DNA from: Bacteroidales bacterium | GTDB lineage: Bacteria > Bacteroidota > Bacteroidia > Bacteroidales > UBA932 | Reading direction: 5' to 3' | DNA: 44,645 nt | NCBI GenBank assembly: GCA_017415715.1 | Contig: JAFQFD010000039.1 | Location: 1 to 44,645 of the forward strand | In this document: positions 22,847 through 30,404 of the stretch, in pieces | Layout: each line of letters opens with the position of its first letter | Numbering within the stretch: position 1 is the first letter of the stretch | Translations under genes and position numbers: made by a program | The notes under the pieces: generated by a model | What the model was told of the DNA's origin: nothing | The model's database searches: none | Seen by the model: the letters and a program-made list of their open reading frames with translations, nothing else

Positions 22847-24229
22847 TTATCCGAGGATATATTTGTGGATTGCCTCTGCGGCTTTTCGACCTGCTCCCAT
22901 TGCCAGGATCACGGTCGCTGCTCCGGTCACGGCGTCTCCTCCTGCAAATACGCCCGGGCGGCTTGTCGCTCCGCTTTCGTCCGCCACGATGCAGCCTCTG
23001 CGGTTGGTCTCCAGCCCTGCTGTCGTCCTTGCAATGAGCGGGTTAGGAGAGGTTCCGAGCGACATGATGACTGTGTCGGTCTCGATGTCGAACTCCGAAC
23101 CAGGTATCTCTACAGGTGAACGGCGTCCGCTTTCGTCAGGCTCGCCGAGCTCCATCCTGATGCATCTTACTCCGCGCACCCAGCCGTTCTCGTCGCCGAG
23201 CACTTCGACAGGGTTTGTCAGCATTGCGAACTGGATGCCCTCCTCCTTTGCGTGGTGAACTTCTTCAACGCGTGCAGGAAGTTCCTTCTCGGTACGACGA
23301 TATACGATAGTGGTCTCTGCTCCGAGACGAAGCGCTGTGCGGGCAGCGTCCATCGCTACGTTTCCTCCGCCGACCACAACCACCTTCTTTCCGGCATGGA
23401 TAGGGGTGTCGTAGTCATCGCGATATGCCTTCATCAAGTTGTTTCTTGTGAGGAATTCGTTTGCAGAGAACACTCCGTTGAGATGCTCTCCAGGAATGTT
23501 CATGAAGCGGGGAAGACCTGCTCCCGAGCCTACGAACACTGCTGAGAATCCTTCGTTGTCGAGGAGACTGTCGATGGTCACTGTCCTTCCTACGATGACG
23601 TTGGTCTCGATCTTCACTCCGAGAGCCTTCACGTCGTTGATCTCGGCTGCCACGATCTTGTCCTTAGGCAGACGGAACTCCGGAATTCCATACTCCAGCA
23701 CTCCGCCAGGACGGTGAAGAGCCTCGAAAATAGTGACGTCGTATCCGAGCTTTGCGAGGTCATATGCACAGGCAAGACCTGCAGGGCCGCTGCCGATCAC
23801 GGCAACCTTGTGGCCGTTCGCTGGCGCTACCACTGGCTTTGTGCCGCCGTTCTCACGGCTCCAGTCTGCAGCAAAGCGCTCCAGCTTTCCGATAGCTACA
23901 GGCTCGCTCTTGATGCCGAGGATGCAGCTTCCCTCGCACTGCGACTCCTGCGGGCAGACGCGTCCGCAGATTGCCGGCAGCGACGAGTCTTCAGCCAGCA
24001 CCTCTGCGGCCTTGGCGAAGTTGCCGGCAGCGATCTCGGAGATGAACTGAGGGATCTTGACGCTTACAGGGCAAGCTCCCACGCAGCGAGGGTTCTTGCA
24101 GTTGAGACATCTTGAGGCTTCGAGCTGCGCCTCTTCAGCATTATATCCGTAGCAGACCTCCTCGAAGTTGGTCGCACGTACTTTAGGATCCTGCTCTCTG
24201 ACAGGAACTCTTGGAATCTTGTTAGCCAT
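22847..24229 (-). CDS. nfnB: NfnB: NADPH-dependent, glutamate synthase small-subunit-like oxidoreductase
   Basis: 460 residues from the ATG at 24229, which overlaps the nfnA stop by one base (TAATG). An N-terminal iron-sulfur region (CLNCKNPRCVGACPVSVKIP) precedes an FAD-binding Rossmann fold (GSGPAGLACAYDLAKLG) and an NADPH fold (VVVGGGNVAMDAARTALRLG). This is the GltD-like subunit that, with NfnA, forms the NADH-dependent reduced ferredoxin:NADP oxidoreductase. The complex acts in the cytoplasm and couples ferredoxin, NADH and NADPH pools. The older name sudA for sulfide dehydrogenase describes the same family. An in-frame ATG eight codons upstream is inside nfnA and unlikely. Confidence 0.88.
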   Translation of the reverse strand: MANKIPRVPVREQDPKVRATNFEEVCYGYNAEEAQLEASRCLNCKNPRCVGACPVSVKIPQFISEIAAGNFAKAAEVLAEDSSLPAICGRVCPQESQCEGSCILGIKSEPVAIGKLERFAADWSRENGGTKPVVAPANGHKVAVIGSGPAGLACAYDLAKLGYDVTIFEALHRPGGVLEYGIPEFRLPKDKIVAAEINDVKALGVKIETNVIVGRTVTIDSLLDNEGFSAVFVGSGAGLPRFMNIPGEHLNGVFSANEFLTRNNLMKAYRDDYDTPIHAGKKVVVVGGGNVAMDAARTALRLGAETTIVYRRTEKELPARVEEVHHAKEEGIQFAMLTNPVEVLGDENGWVRGVRCIRMELGEPDESGRRSPVEIPGSEFDIETDTVIMSLGTSPNPLIARTTAGLETNRRGCIVADESGATSRPGVFAGGDAVTGAATVILAMGAGRKAAEAIHKYILG

Positions 24230-25092
24230 TATTTCCCCCTCCCGATTCTGCAAGTGTGGTGCTCTATGGCCTCACGCTCTTCTGTACTATACATTCTCTG
24301 ACGACGCATGGCCTCGTCGAAATCAACGAGATATCCGTCGAACTCAGGGCCTTCAACGCATGCGAAACGCACCTTGCCGCCTACTGTCACGCGGCATGCT
24401 CCGCACATTCCCGTGCCGTCCACCATGAGTGTGTTCAGTGACACGATGACAGGAAGCTCGAGCTTCTTGCAGGTCAGTGTCGCGAACTTCATCATGATCA
24501 TAGGGCCGATCGCTACAGCCTGGTCATACTTCTTGCCGTCTTCGTTCACCAGCTTCTCCAGCATTGCGGTCACGAGTCCCTTGAAACCTTCAGAGCCGTC
24601 GTCAGTGCAGATATAGAGATTGTCGCACACCGCCTCCATCTCTTCCTTGTATATGATGAGGTCCTTGGTCTTGGCTCCGATGATGACGTCGACAGCGACG
24701 CCTCTTTCGTGAAGCCACTTCACCTGCGGATATACAGGTGCGGTGCCGACTCCACCGGCGATGAATACATATTTCCTGGAAGCGAGTTCTTCGGCAGACA
24801 TTTCCGTGAAGTCTGACGGGATGCCGAGAGGACCGACGACGTCAGCAAATGCGTCACCTTCCTCGTAAGAGCAGATTTCAGAAGTGGATGCTCCGATCTT
24901 CTGCGTCACAATGGTGACAGTTCCTGCTGAGCGGTCATAATCGCTGATAGTGAGCGGAATACGCTCTCCCTGCTCGTCAGCCCTGATGATGAGGAACTGG
25001 CCCGGCTGAGCCGCAGAGGCGAGGCGAGGAGCCTCGACCTTCATGCGGCAGATTGTCGGGGTGAGCATATCTTTTGATACGATCTTGTACAT
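24229..25092 (-). CDS. nfnA: NfnA: FAD/NAD-binding, 2Fe-2S subunit
   Basis: 287 residues from the ATG at 25092 (MYKIVSKDMLTPTICRMKVE). The ferredoxin-reductase-like FAD part holds PGQFLIIRADEQGERIPLT, the NAD part holds FIAGGVGTAPVYPQVKWL, and the C-terminus binds a 2Fe-2S cluster (MCGACRVTVGGKVRFACVEG). This is the dihydroorotate dehydrogenase electron-transfer-like subunit of the Nfn bifurcating complex. The open frame extends upstream, but that part runs into the promoter and is not conserved in character. It has its own promoter within the 50-base gap after the ROK gene. Confidence 0.88.
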   Translation of the reverse strand: MYKIVSKDMLTPTICRMKVEAPRLASAAQPGQFLIIRADEQGERIPLTISDYDRSAGTVTIVTQKIGASTSEICSYEEGDAFADVVGPLGIPSDFTEMSAEELASRKYVFIAGGVGTAPVYPQVKWLHERGVAVDVIIGAKTKDLIIYKEEMEAVCDNLYICTDDGSEGFKGLVTAMLEKLVNEDGKKYDQAVAIGPMIMMKFATLTCKKLELPVIVSLNTLMVDGTGMCGACRVTVGGKVRFACVEGPEFDGYLVDFDEAMRRQRMYSTEEREAIEHHTCRIGRGK

Positions 25093-25125
25093 TTCGGTAT
25101 TCAGGTTAAAAATACTTCTATCTTG

Positions 25126-25156
25126 CAAATATAGGAAAAATCCTATAGCAAACCAA
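25126..25156 (-). promoter_or_regulatory. Promoter of nfnAB
   Basis: The minus strand reads TTG (25156-25154), a 20-base spacer and TATATTTG (25133-25126), fitting the Bacteroidetes consensus. It lies about 34 bases before the nfnA ATG, with its -33 box inside the ROK gene's 3' end. Confidence 0.6.
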
Positions 25157-26345
25157 GAAGCTTGCTTCGGCTCAGCATGCACGAGCCGACGGCGCCGGCC
25201 TTCTTTCCAAGTTTCGAGAACTTGATGGTCGTGTCGCTGTTGATGATGTTGAGCGAATGCTTCTGGATGGCGCTCTTGATCGGAAGAAGCAGATATTCCT
25301 TGGTAGATGCGATAGAGCCTCCTATCACAATCAGTTCAGGATTGAACAGGTTGATCAGGCCGGCAGTCGCGCGACCGAGAGTCGTTCCTATCTCCTCTAT
25401 CACTTCGATTGCGAGGACGTCTTCCTCCTTGACAGCGTCGATGATGTCCTCGATGTGGATCTGCTCGCCCTTGTTGAACTTTTCAGAAAGAGTTGAAGTT
25501 CTTCCTTCATTGAGCTTTTCCATGAATATCCTGTATGCAGCAGAGCCTGAAGCACCGGTTTCAAGACATCCGGTCTTGCCGCAATGGCATATCTGGTCGT
25601 TGTTCAGGAGAGGAAAGTGACCGATCTCGCCGGAGAAGCCCGACTTTCCGTAAGAAAGCTTTCCGTCCACGATCATTCCCATTCCAAGTCCCCATGCCAC
25701 GTTGATGAAGAGCATGTTTCTCTCGGTGTTGGCAACTCCGCAGATATACTCTCCATATGTCATGGCTCTGGAGTCGTTCTCGACAAACGCCGGCTTGCCG
25801 AGCTTGTCCTCCAGGACGGATGCTATAGGCTTGTCCTCGCCGAGGAAGTATGAGAAGCAGTATCCTGTCTCATTGTTCACGCGTCCGGTGAGGTTGAAAC
25901 CATATGACAGGACCTTCTCAGGGGCTATCCCATTGGACTTCAGGTGCTCATTGATGAAATCGCAGAGTTCGCGGAAGGATTCCTCCGAGTTCTGGACGGA
26001 GTATGGCAGCTGCTCCTGATAGTCTACCAGCGTGCCTTTGAAATCAGTGACTGCATAGCTGATGAACTTGCGTCTGATGTCCACGCCGACAATGTATCCG
26101 GCAGAAGGGTTGAGTCCGTATATGCTTGGACGGCGTCCTCCGTTGGTTCCTATCTTGCCCATGTCTTCAAGAAGGCCGTCCTCGAGAAGCTCCCCGACCA
26201 GTTTTGTAATGGTCGGGATGCTTGTTCCGAGTTCCTTGCTGAGGTCAGCAAGGCTATAGTCGCCGTCGTTGATGCAGAGACCGAGGATCTTCTGCTTCAT
26301 GACAGAGTTCTTGCCGTCAATGTTGCTTAAAAAAGTCTTGCTCAT
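25143..26345 (-). CDS. ROK-family transcriptional regulator (NagC/XylR-like)
   Basis: 400 residues. Residues about 12-70 form a winged helix-turn-helix (YSLADLSKELGTSIPTITKL, then LLEDGLLEDMGK). The ROK sugar-binding fold follows, with VENDSRAMTYGEY, GFSGEIGHFPL and the zinc motif CHCGKTGCLET. The usual ATP-binding DxGGT motif is replaced by GVDIRRKFISYAV, so this is a regulator, not a kinase. It overlaps the MFS gene stop by one base (TAATG), and the two are in the same transcript as the DUF4434 gene. It probably controls the divergent locus in response to the transported sugar, perhaps an N-acetylated hexosamine (inference). Confidence 0.88.
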   Translation of the reverse strand: MSKTFLSNIDGKNSVMKQKILGLCINDGDYSLADLSKELGTSIPTITKLVGELLEDGLLEDMGKIGTNGGRRPSIYGLNPSAGYIVGVDIRRKFISYAVTDFKGTLVDYQEQLPYSVQNSEESFRELCDFINEHLKSNGIAPEKVLSYGFNLTGRVNNETGYCFSYFLGEDKPIASVLEDKLGKPAFVENDSRAMTYGEYICGVANTERNMLFINVAWGLGMGMIVDGKLSYGKSGFSGEIGHFPLLNNDQICHCGKTGCLETGASGSAAYRIFMEKLNEGRTSTLSEKFNKGEQIHIEDIIDAVKEEDVLAIEVIEEIGTTLGRATAGLINLFNPELIVIGGSIASTKEYLLLPIKSAIQKHSLNIINSDTTIKFSKLGKKAGAVGSCMLSRSKLLGLL

Positions 26346-27751
26346 TAGAGTTTAGGTTTTCTATAGTTGTTCCAATATTCTTCGATCTCCTCAAGGGTCT
26401 TTCCTGTTGTCTCAGGCACGACCTTCCACATGATCAGCATGTATGGCACGCAGCATGCGGCGAAGATGAAGAATGTTCCTGCCTGGCTCCAGCCGAGGAG
26501 TACAGGAGTAAGCTGGCCGATGAGATAGGTGCCGATCCAGAGGGCGAAGCCTGCGATTGACATCGCGCGGCCGCGGACACTGTTCGGATACATCTCTGAG
26601 AGAAGCACGAATACGATAGCCGATATCGAGATTGCGCAGCAGAATACATATGCAAGGAAGAATGTGAGCATGAATCCGTTGCCGAGACCGATCTGCGAGC
26701 CCCATGCGAAGTAGATGCCGATCGCCAGGAGACAGATGATCATGCCTGATACTCCCCAGTAGATCAGCTGCTTGCGGCCGACGCGGTCGATGATGAAGAC
26801 CGCGAGGATTGTTGTCACCATGTTCACTACGCCTACGAGGACTGTCGAGAACATTGGATTGTCGAATCCTGCCTCAGAGAAGATCTTCGGACCATAGTAA
26901 AGCACTGCGTTGACACCCATGAACTGTCCGAGGATGGCGATTGCGCTACCTGTGATGACTGCGATGAGGATGCCCGGCTTGAGAAGGTCTGACCATGCAC
27001 CCTTGGTCTCGCCCTTGAGTGAGTTCTGGGTTACGGTGATCTCTTCTGAAACCTCTTCTGAAGTTGCATATATCTTGCTGAGTACGGCAGACGCCTTGTC
27101 GAGCTTGCCGTTCACGATGAGCCACTTCGGGCTTTCAGGGATGAAGAATATGATGAAGAAGAAGAGGAGGGCAGGGATCGTCTCGCTTCCGAGCATTCCG
27201 CGCCATGCCTCCGTGTTCATTATCTTCTGCCAGAGGGTCACGTCTCCGGTAATCGATGGGTCAATGTTGGCGTCGATCACCCAGTTCATAAGGTATGCCA
27301 TGAGGAAGCCGACAGTCACTGCAAGCTGATACAGAGACACGAGGGTTCCGCGGATCTTTGCAGGCGATACCTCTGATATATATATAGGTGAAACGATTGA
27401 CACGATACCGATGCCGACTCCGCCGATGATTCTGTATGCTACGAGGCCGTCGAAGCTGCCGCAGACAGCGCAGCCGATGGCTGAGATGCTGAAGAGGGCT
27501 GCAGAGATGAGCATGGTGAGCTTTCTGCCGAGATAGTCGCTGAGAGTGCCGGCTACGAGCACTCCGGCAATCGAGCCGATAAGCGCGCAGCCCACATACC
27601 AGCCTTCCATCATGTCAGTGAGCTGAAACTGGTTCTTCACGATTTCTGTGGTGCCGGAGATGACAGCGGTGTCATATCCGAAAAGGATGCCTCCGATGGC
27701 GGCAACCACCGCCATGAATATCACATATCCGATTGTGTTCTTCTGTTTCAT
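26345..27751 (-). CDS. Sugar-porter family MFS transporter (XylE-like)
   Basis: 468 residues from the ATG at 27751. An in-frame ATG at 27760 falls within an extragenic repeat and is less likely. Twelve membrane spans and all sugar-porter signatures are present: GGILFGYDTAVISGT, DYLGRK, the SPIYISEVSPAKIRG segment, PESPKWL, DRVGRK, SEMYPNSVRGRAMS and VPETTGKTLEEIE. This family performs proton-coupled monosaccharide uptake at the inner membrane. Its operon with a ROK regulator and DUF4434 suggests it imports the sugar released by this locus. Confidence 0.9.
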   Translation of the reverse strand: MKQKNTIGYVIFMAVVAAIGGILFGYDTAVISGTTEIVKNQFQLTDMMEGWYVGCALIGSIAGVLVAGTLSDYLGRKLTMLISAALFSISAIGCAVCGSFDGLVAYRIIGGVGIGIVSIVSPIYISEVSPAKIRGTLVSLYQLAVTVGFLMAYLMNWVIDANIDPSITGDVTLWQKIMNTEAWRGMLGSETIPALLFFFIIFFIPESPKWLIVNGKLDKASAVLSKIYATSEEVSEEITVTQNSLKGETKGAWSDLLKPGILIAVITGSAIAILGQFMGVNAVLYYGPKIFSEAGFDNPMFSTVLVGVVNMVTTILAVFIIDRVGRKQLIYWGVSGMIICLLAIGIYFAWGSQIGLGNGFMLTFFLAYVFCCAISISAIVFVLLSEMYPNSVRGRAMSIAGFALWIGTYLIGQLTPVLLGWSQAGTFFIFAACCVPYMLIMWKVVPETTGKTLEEIEEYWNNYRKPKL

Positions 27752-27755
27752 AATT

Positions 27756-27780
27756 GTCATTTCGAGCGAAGTCGAGAAAT
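27756..27780. repeat. Extragenic TTTCTCGACTTCGCTCGAAA palindrome
   Basis: On the minus strand, TTTCTCGA, a short loop and TCGAAA fold into an imperfect hairpin. This sequence type recurs widely as an extragenic repeat in Bacteroidetes. It fills nearly all of the gap between DUF4434 and the MFS gene. Confidence 0.6.
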
Positions 27781-28869
27781 CTATTTGATGTTGAAATATT
27801 CCTTGTACCTGTTATATAAATTGCCTGCTGCGCCATAAACCGACTGAGGGCTCAGGAAGTGAGGGAACTCGAAGGTGATGGCCTTGTCATATCCGCAGCG
27901 CTTTGCAGCCTCCAGCTTGAGGCGGAGCTTGTCGAACTTGATAGGCAGGAACTTGATAGGCATGTCGCGGTCGAATGTCTCGGCATTTGTCCAGCACTGC
28001 ATTCCGTACTTGTCAGCCATCTTCTTGTTCACGCTGAAGAATGCGTCAAGCTCGTCATAGTCGATGTGACCGTCCTGGAAGGCGACAGCGTCAACAACAT
28101 CGTGGATGCCCTGGAAGATCTGACTCCACTCTCTTTCGTGGTCAGCGATTGACACAGCATCTTCCTTTGTGAGAGCGGCTCCGGCAGCGCTGACTGCCTT
28201 CTTTCCGTCGATCCAAGGCGAGATGAATACAGGCATTCCGCCTGAAACCTCCTTGCACTGCGCTCCCATTGCGTGGAATGCGTCAACAGCTCCGATGGTG
28301 TCGCGGCTGATCTCGGTACTGAGGTACCATCCTCCGAAGCTGTCATACTTCTCGCCATACATCTTCCACACCTCGTCGATTACGTACTTGTTGTCCTCGA
28401 TCTCGTGGCTCATGTCCTTGGTGTCCCAATATACTCCCGAGTCATAAAGTCCGAGGTAGAACTTCATGCCGTGCTTCTGCGCAAGGCGGCAGAACATGTC
28501 AATAAGGTCTACTGAAGGCATGTAGCATCCCTTCTTCAGAAGATAAGGAGAAGGGTAGGTGATGAACTTGCGGTATCCGCATCTGATGTCGATCACTGTG
28601 TCGATGCCTATCGCCTTCATGTAGGCGAAGTCCTGGTCCCACTCCTTCTCGCCCCAGTTCTGGTGCGGGATGTCGTGTGAAATCTCGTCAAGGAATGTTC
28701 CTGTGATCCTCAGTCCGTTGTCCTTCGGCACGATAAGTCCGCCTGCAGTCGTGTCGAGCGACGCTGCGGCTCCATTGTCTGATGAACATGATGAAAGAAG
28801 TGAAGGCGCTACGAGGGCGGATGCTCCTCCGATTGCCATTGTCTTTAGAAAGTCTCTACGGTCAGCCAT
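27781..28869 (-). CDS. DUF4434 Tat-exported lipoprotein, glycosidase-like (copy 1)
   Basis: 362 residues. The N-terminus MADRRDFLKTMAIGG has the twin-arginine RRDFLK motif, and a lipobox follows (LLSSC), so it should be folded before export and lipid-anchored. The DUF4434 pattern is clear: GTFLDEISHDIPHQNWGEKE, then DFAYMKAIGIDTVIDIRCGY, WYLSTEISRD, FQDGHIDYDEL and FDRDMPIKFLPIKFDKL. DUF4434 is a TIM-barrel-like family found in polysaccharide loci; biochemistry is not established. Glu in YLSTEISR is a catalytic candidate because the paralogue at the right edge keeps it (YLSQEVSR). It heads the leftward operon (DUF4434, MFS, ROK). Confidence 0.85.
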   Translation of the reverse strand: MADRRDFLKTMAIGGASALVAPSLLSSCSSDNGAAASLDTTAGGLIVPKDNGLRITGTFLDEISHDIPHQNWGEKEWDQDFAYMKAIGIDTVIDIRCGYRKFITYPSPYLLKKGCYMPSVDLIDMFCRLAQKHGMKFYLGLYDSGVYWDTKDMSHEIEDNKYVIDEVWKMYGEKYDSFGGWYLSTEISRDTIGAVDAFHAMGAQCKEVSGGMPVFISPWIDGKKAVSAAGAALTKEDAVSIADHEREWSQIFQGIHDVVDAVAFQDGHIDYDELDAFFSVNKKMADKYGMQCWTNAETFDRDMPIKFLPIKFDKLRLKLEAAKRCGYDKAITFEFPHFLSPQSVYGAAGNLYNRYKEYFNIK

Positions 28870-28905
28870 AGTTGTATATGTTTCAAGTTATAATTTTCCA
28901 ATCAA

Positions 28906-28936
28906 CAAAGATAGTAAATACTTTATAATTTTAAAA
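28906..28936 (-). promoter_or_regulatory. Promoter of the DUF4434-MFS-ROK operon
   Basis: The minus strand reads TTTT (28936-28933), 19 bases, TATCTTTG (28913-28906). The -7 box is a perfect TAnnTTTG; the -33 box is one base off. The spacing is ideal. Confidence 0.6.
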
Positions 28937-28993
28937 GCGGAGACCCGAAAACAATGGCAATTTTTAAAAAACTTTAAAAAATGTACAATGGTT

Positions 28994-29024
28994 TTTGAAA
29001 TTTGCTAAATAGTGTGTACTTTTG
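28994..29024 (+). promoter_or_regulatory. Promoter of the rightward GHL10-SusCD operon
   Basis: TTTG (28994-28997), exactly 19 bases and TACTTTTG (29017-29024) match the Bacteroidetes consensus perfectly. The ATG of the first gene is at 29051, giving a leader of about 20 bases. It is back to back with the leftward promoter within 181 bases. Confidence 0.75.
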
Positions 29025-29050
29025 TCCGAATAATTGTATCAAGGATAAAT

Positions 29051-30367
29051 ATGAAAAATACCATTTTCGCCGTCTTTGCGGCTTTGATGATTCTAACTTC
29101 TTGTAAGTCAGAGGCTAACCACAATTACATGTGGTTTGACTGCGAGGCAAACTATGCAACGCTTTCGCATCCGGACTCAATCCAGTTCTATCTTAAGAAA
29201 TGTAAGGACCTTGGATTCGACAATGTCGTTGTCGATGTGAAGTCCATCATGGGTGAGGTGCTCTATGACAGCGAGATCGCTCCTTACATGGGCGATTGGG
29301 AAGGCGTGGAGAGATCTCGTGACTACGACATGCTCGGTTACTTCATCGAGTATGGACATGAGATGGGCCTCAAGGTCTTCGGCTCCCTCAATGTGTTTGC
29401 CGGCGGACATAACTACTTCGACCGTGGCGTTGTATATATCGACAAGGCTGCATGGCAGTCGATATGCTACCACAACGGTGTGCTGACTCCGATCTCTGAG
29501 ATCAAGACCAACTACAACTGCATGATGAATCCTTCAAACCCTGAGGTTCAGGAATATCAGATCGAGATCCTCAAGGAGTTTGCCCGCAAATACCCTGAGG
29601 TTGACGGACTTATCTTCGACCGCGTGCGATATGACGGCGTCACTGCAGACTTCAGCGAACTTTCAAAGAAGCAGTTCGAGGAGTATGCAGGTGTGACAGT
29701 GGAGAACTTCCCTGAGGACATCCTCAGCTGGTATGACGAGGAGGGAAATCTCCGTCCTAACTGGGTGCTAGGCAAGCATGCAAAGAAGTGGTTCGAGTGG
29801 CGTGCGATGGTTATCCACGACTTCGTGGAGAAGGCTCATGCAGCGCTCAAGGAGATCAACCCTGACCTCATCATCGGTGACTATACAGGAGCATGGTATC
29901 CTACATACTGGCAGCTTGGCGTAAACTGGGCAAGTCAGGAATATGACCCATATCTGGTGCCTCAGTACCAGTCATGGGCGACTGAAGACTACCATAAGTC
30001 AGGCTATGCGGAGATGCTTGACGTATATATGACCGGACTTTATTATACGCTCATCACGAAGGATGATGTAGACAAGGCTACTGGTGTCGTAGGACAGCGC
30101 AGCGAGGCCGGCATGGACAACAGCCTTACATACTGCTATAGCGTGGAAGGTGGAGCAGAGATCGCAAAGGAGATTACCAAGGGAGTGGTTCCTGTGATCG
30201 GATCGATCTATGTGGAGCAGTACCTCGGAGACTTCACTCCGTTCGGACCTGCTGTGACTCAGGCGCTCAAGAGCACTGACGGTGTGATGATCTTCGATAT
30301 CGTGCACCTTAACAAGCACAAGCTTTGGGAGGAGCTTGAGGCTGCGATGAAGGCCGCAGAGAAATAA
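29051..30367 (+). CDS. GHL10 (family 10-like hydrolase) lipoprotein, copy 1
   Basis: 438 residues from the ATG at 29051 (MKNTIFAVFAALMILTSC lipobox). The domain shows the GHL10 TIM-barrel pattern: LGFDNVVVDVKSIMGEVLYD, LKVFGSLNVFAGGHNYFDRG, MNPSNPEVQEY, VDGLIFDRVRYDGVTADFSE, WRAMVIHDFVEKAHAALKEI and GVNWAS. Unlike copies 2 and 3 it has no acidic residues right after the lipid Cys (CKSEANHN) and no Pro/Glu linker, so I infer a periplasmic location. It probably cleaves oligosaccharides, but no specificity is known for the family. It is first in the rightward operon and 37 bases before SusC. Confidence 0.85.
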   Translation: MKNTIFAVFAALMILTSCKSEANHNYMWFDCEANYATLSHPDSIQFYLKKCKDLGFDNVVVDVKSIMGEVLYDSEIAPYMGDWEGVERSRDYDMLGYFIEYGHEMGLKVFGSLNVFAGGHNYFDRGVVYIDKAAWQSICYHNGVLTPISEIKTNYNCMMNPSNPEVQEYQIEILKEFARKYPEVDGLIFDRVRYDGVTADFSELSKKQFEEYAGVTVENFPEDILSWYDEEGNLRPNWVLGKHAKKWFEWRAMVIHDFVEKAHAALKEINPDLIIGDYTGAWYPTYWQLGVNWASQEYDPYLVPQYQSWATEDYHKSGYAEMLDVYMTGLYYTLITKDDVDKATGVVGQRSEAGMDNSLTYCYSVEGGAEIAKEITKGVVPVIGSIYVEQYLGDFTPFGPAVTQALKSTDGVMIFDIVHLNKHKLWEELEAAMKAAEK

Positions 30368-30404
30368 ATGGAAATTTAATCCAACTAACTAATCATATAA
30401 CCCA

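Noticed and set aside
24229-24253. Earlier ATG for nfnB at 24253
   Set aside because: It overlaps nfnA by 25 bases and adds a non-conserved head; the TAATG junction at 24229 is the usual coupling.
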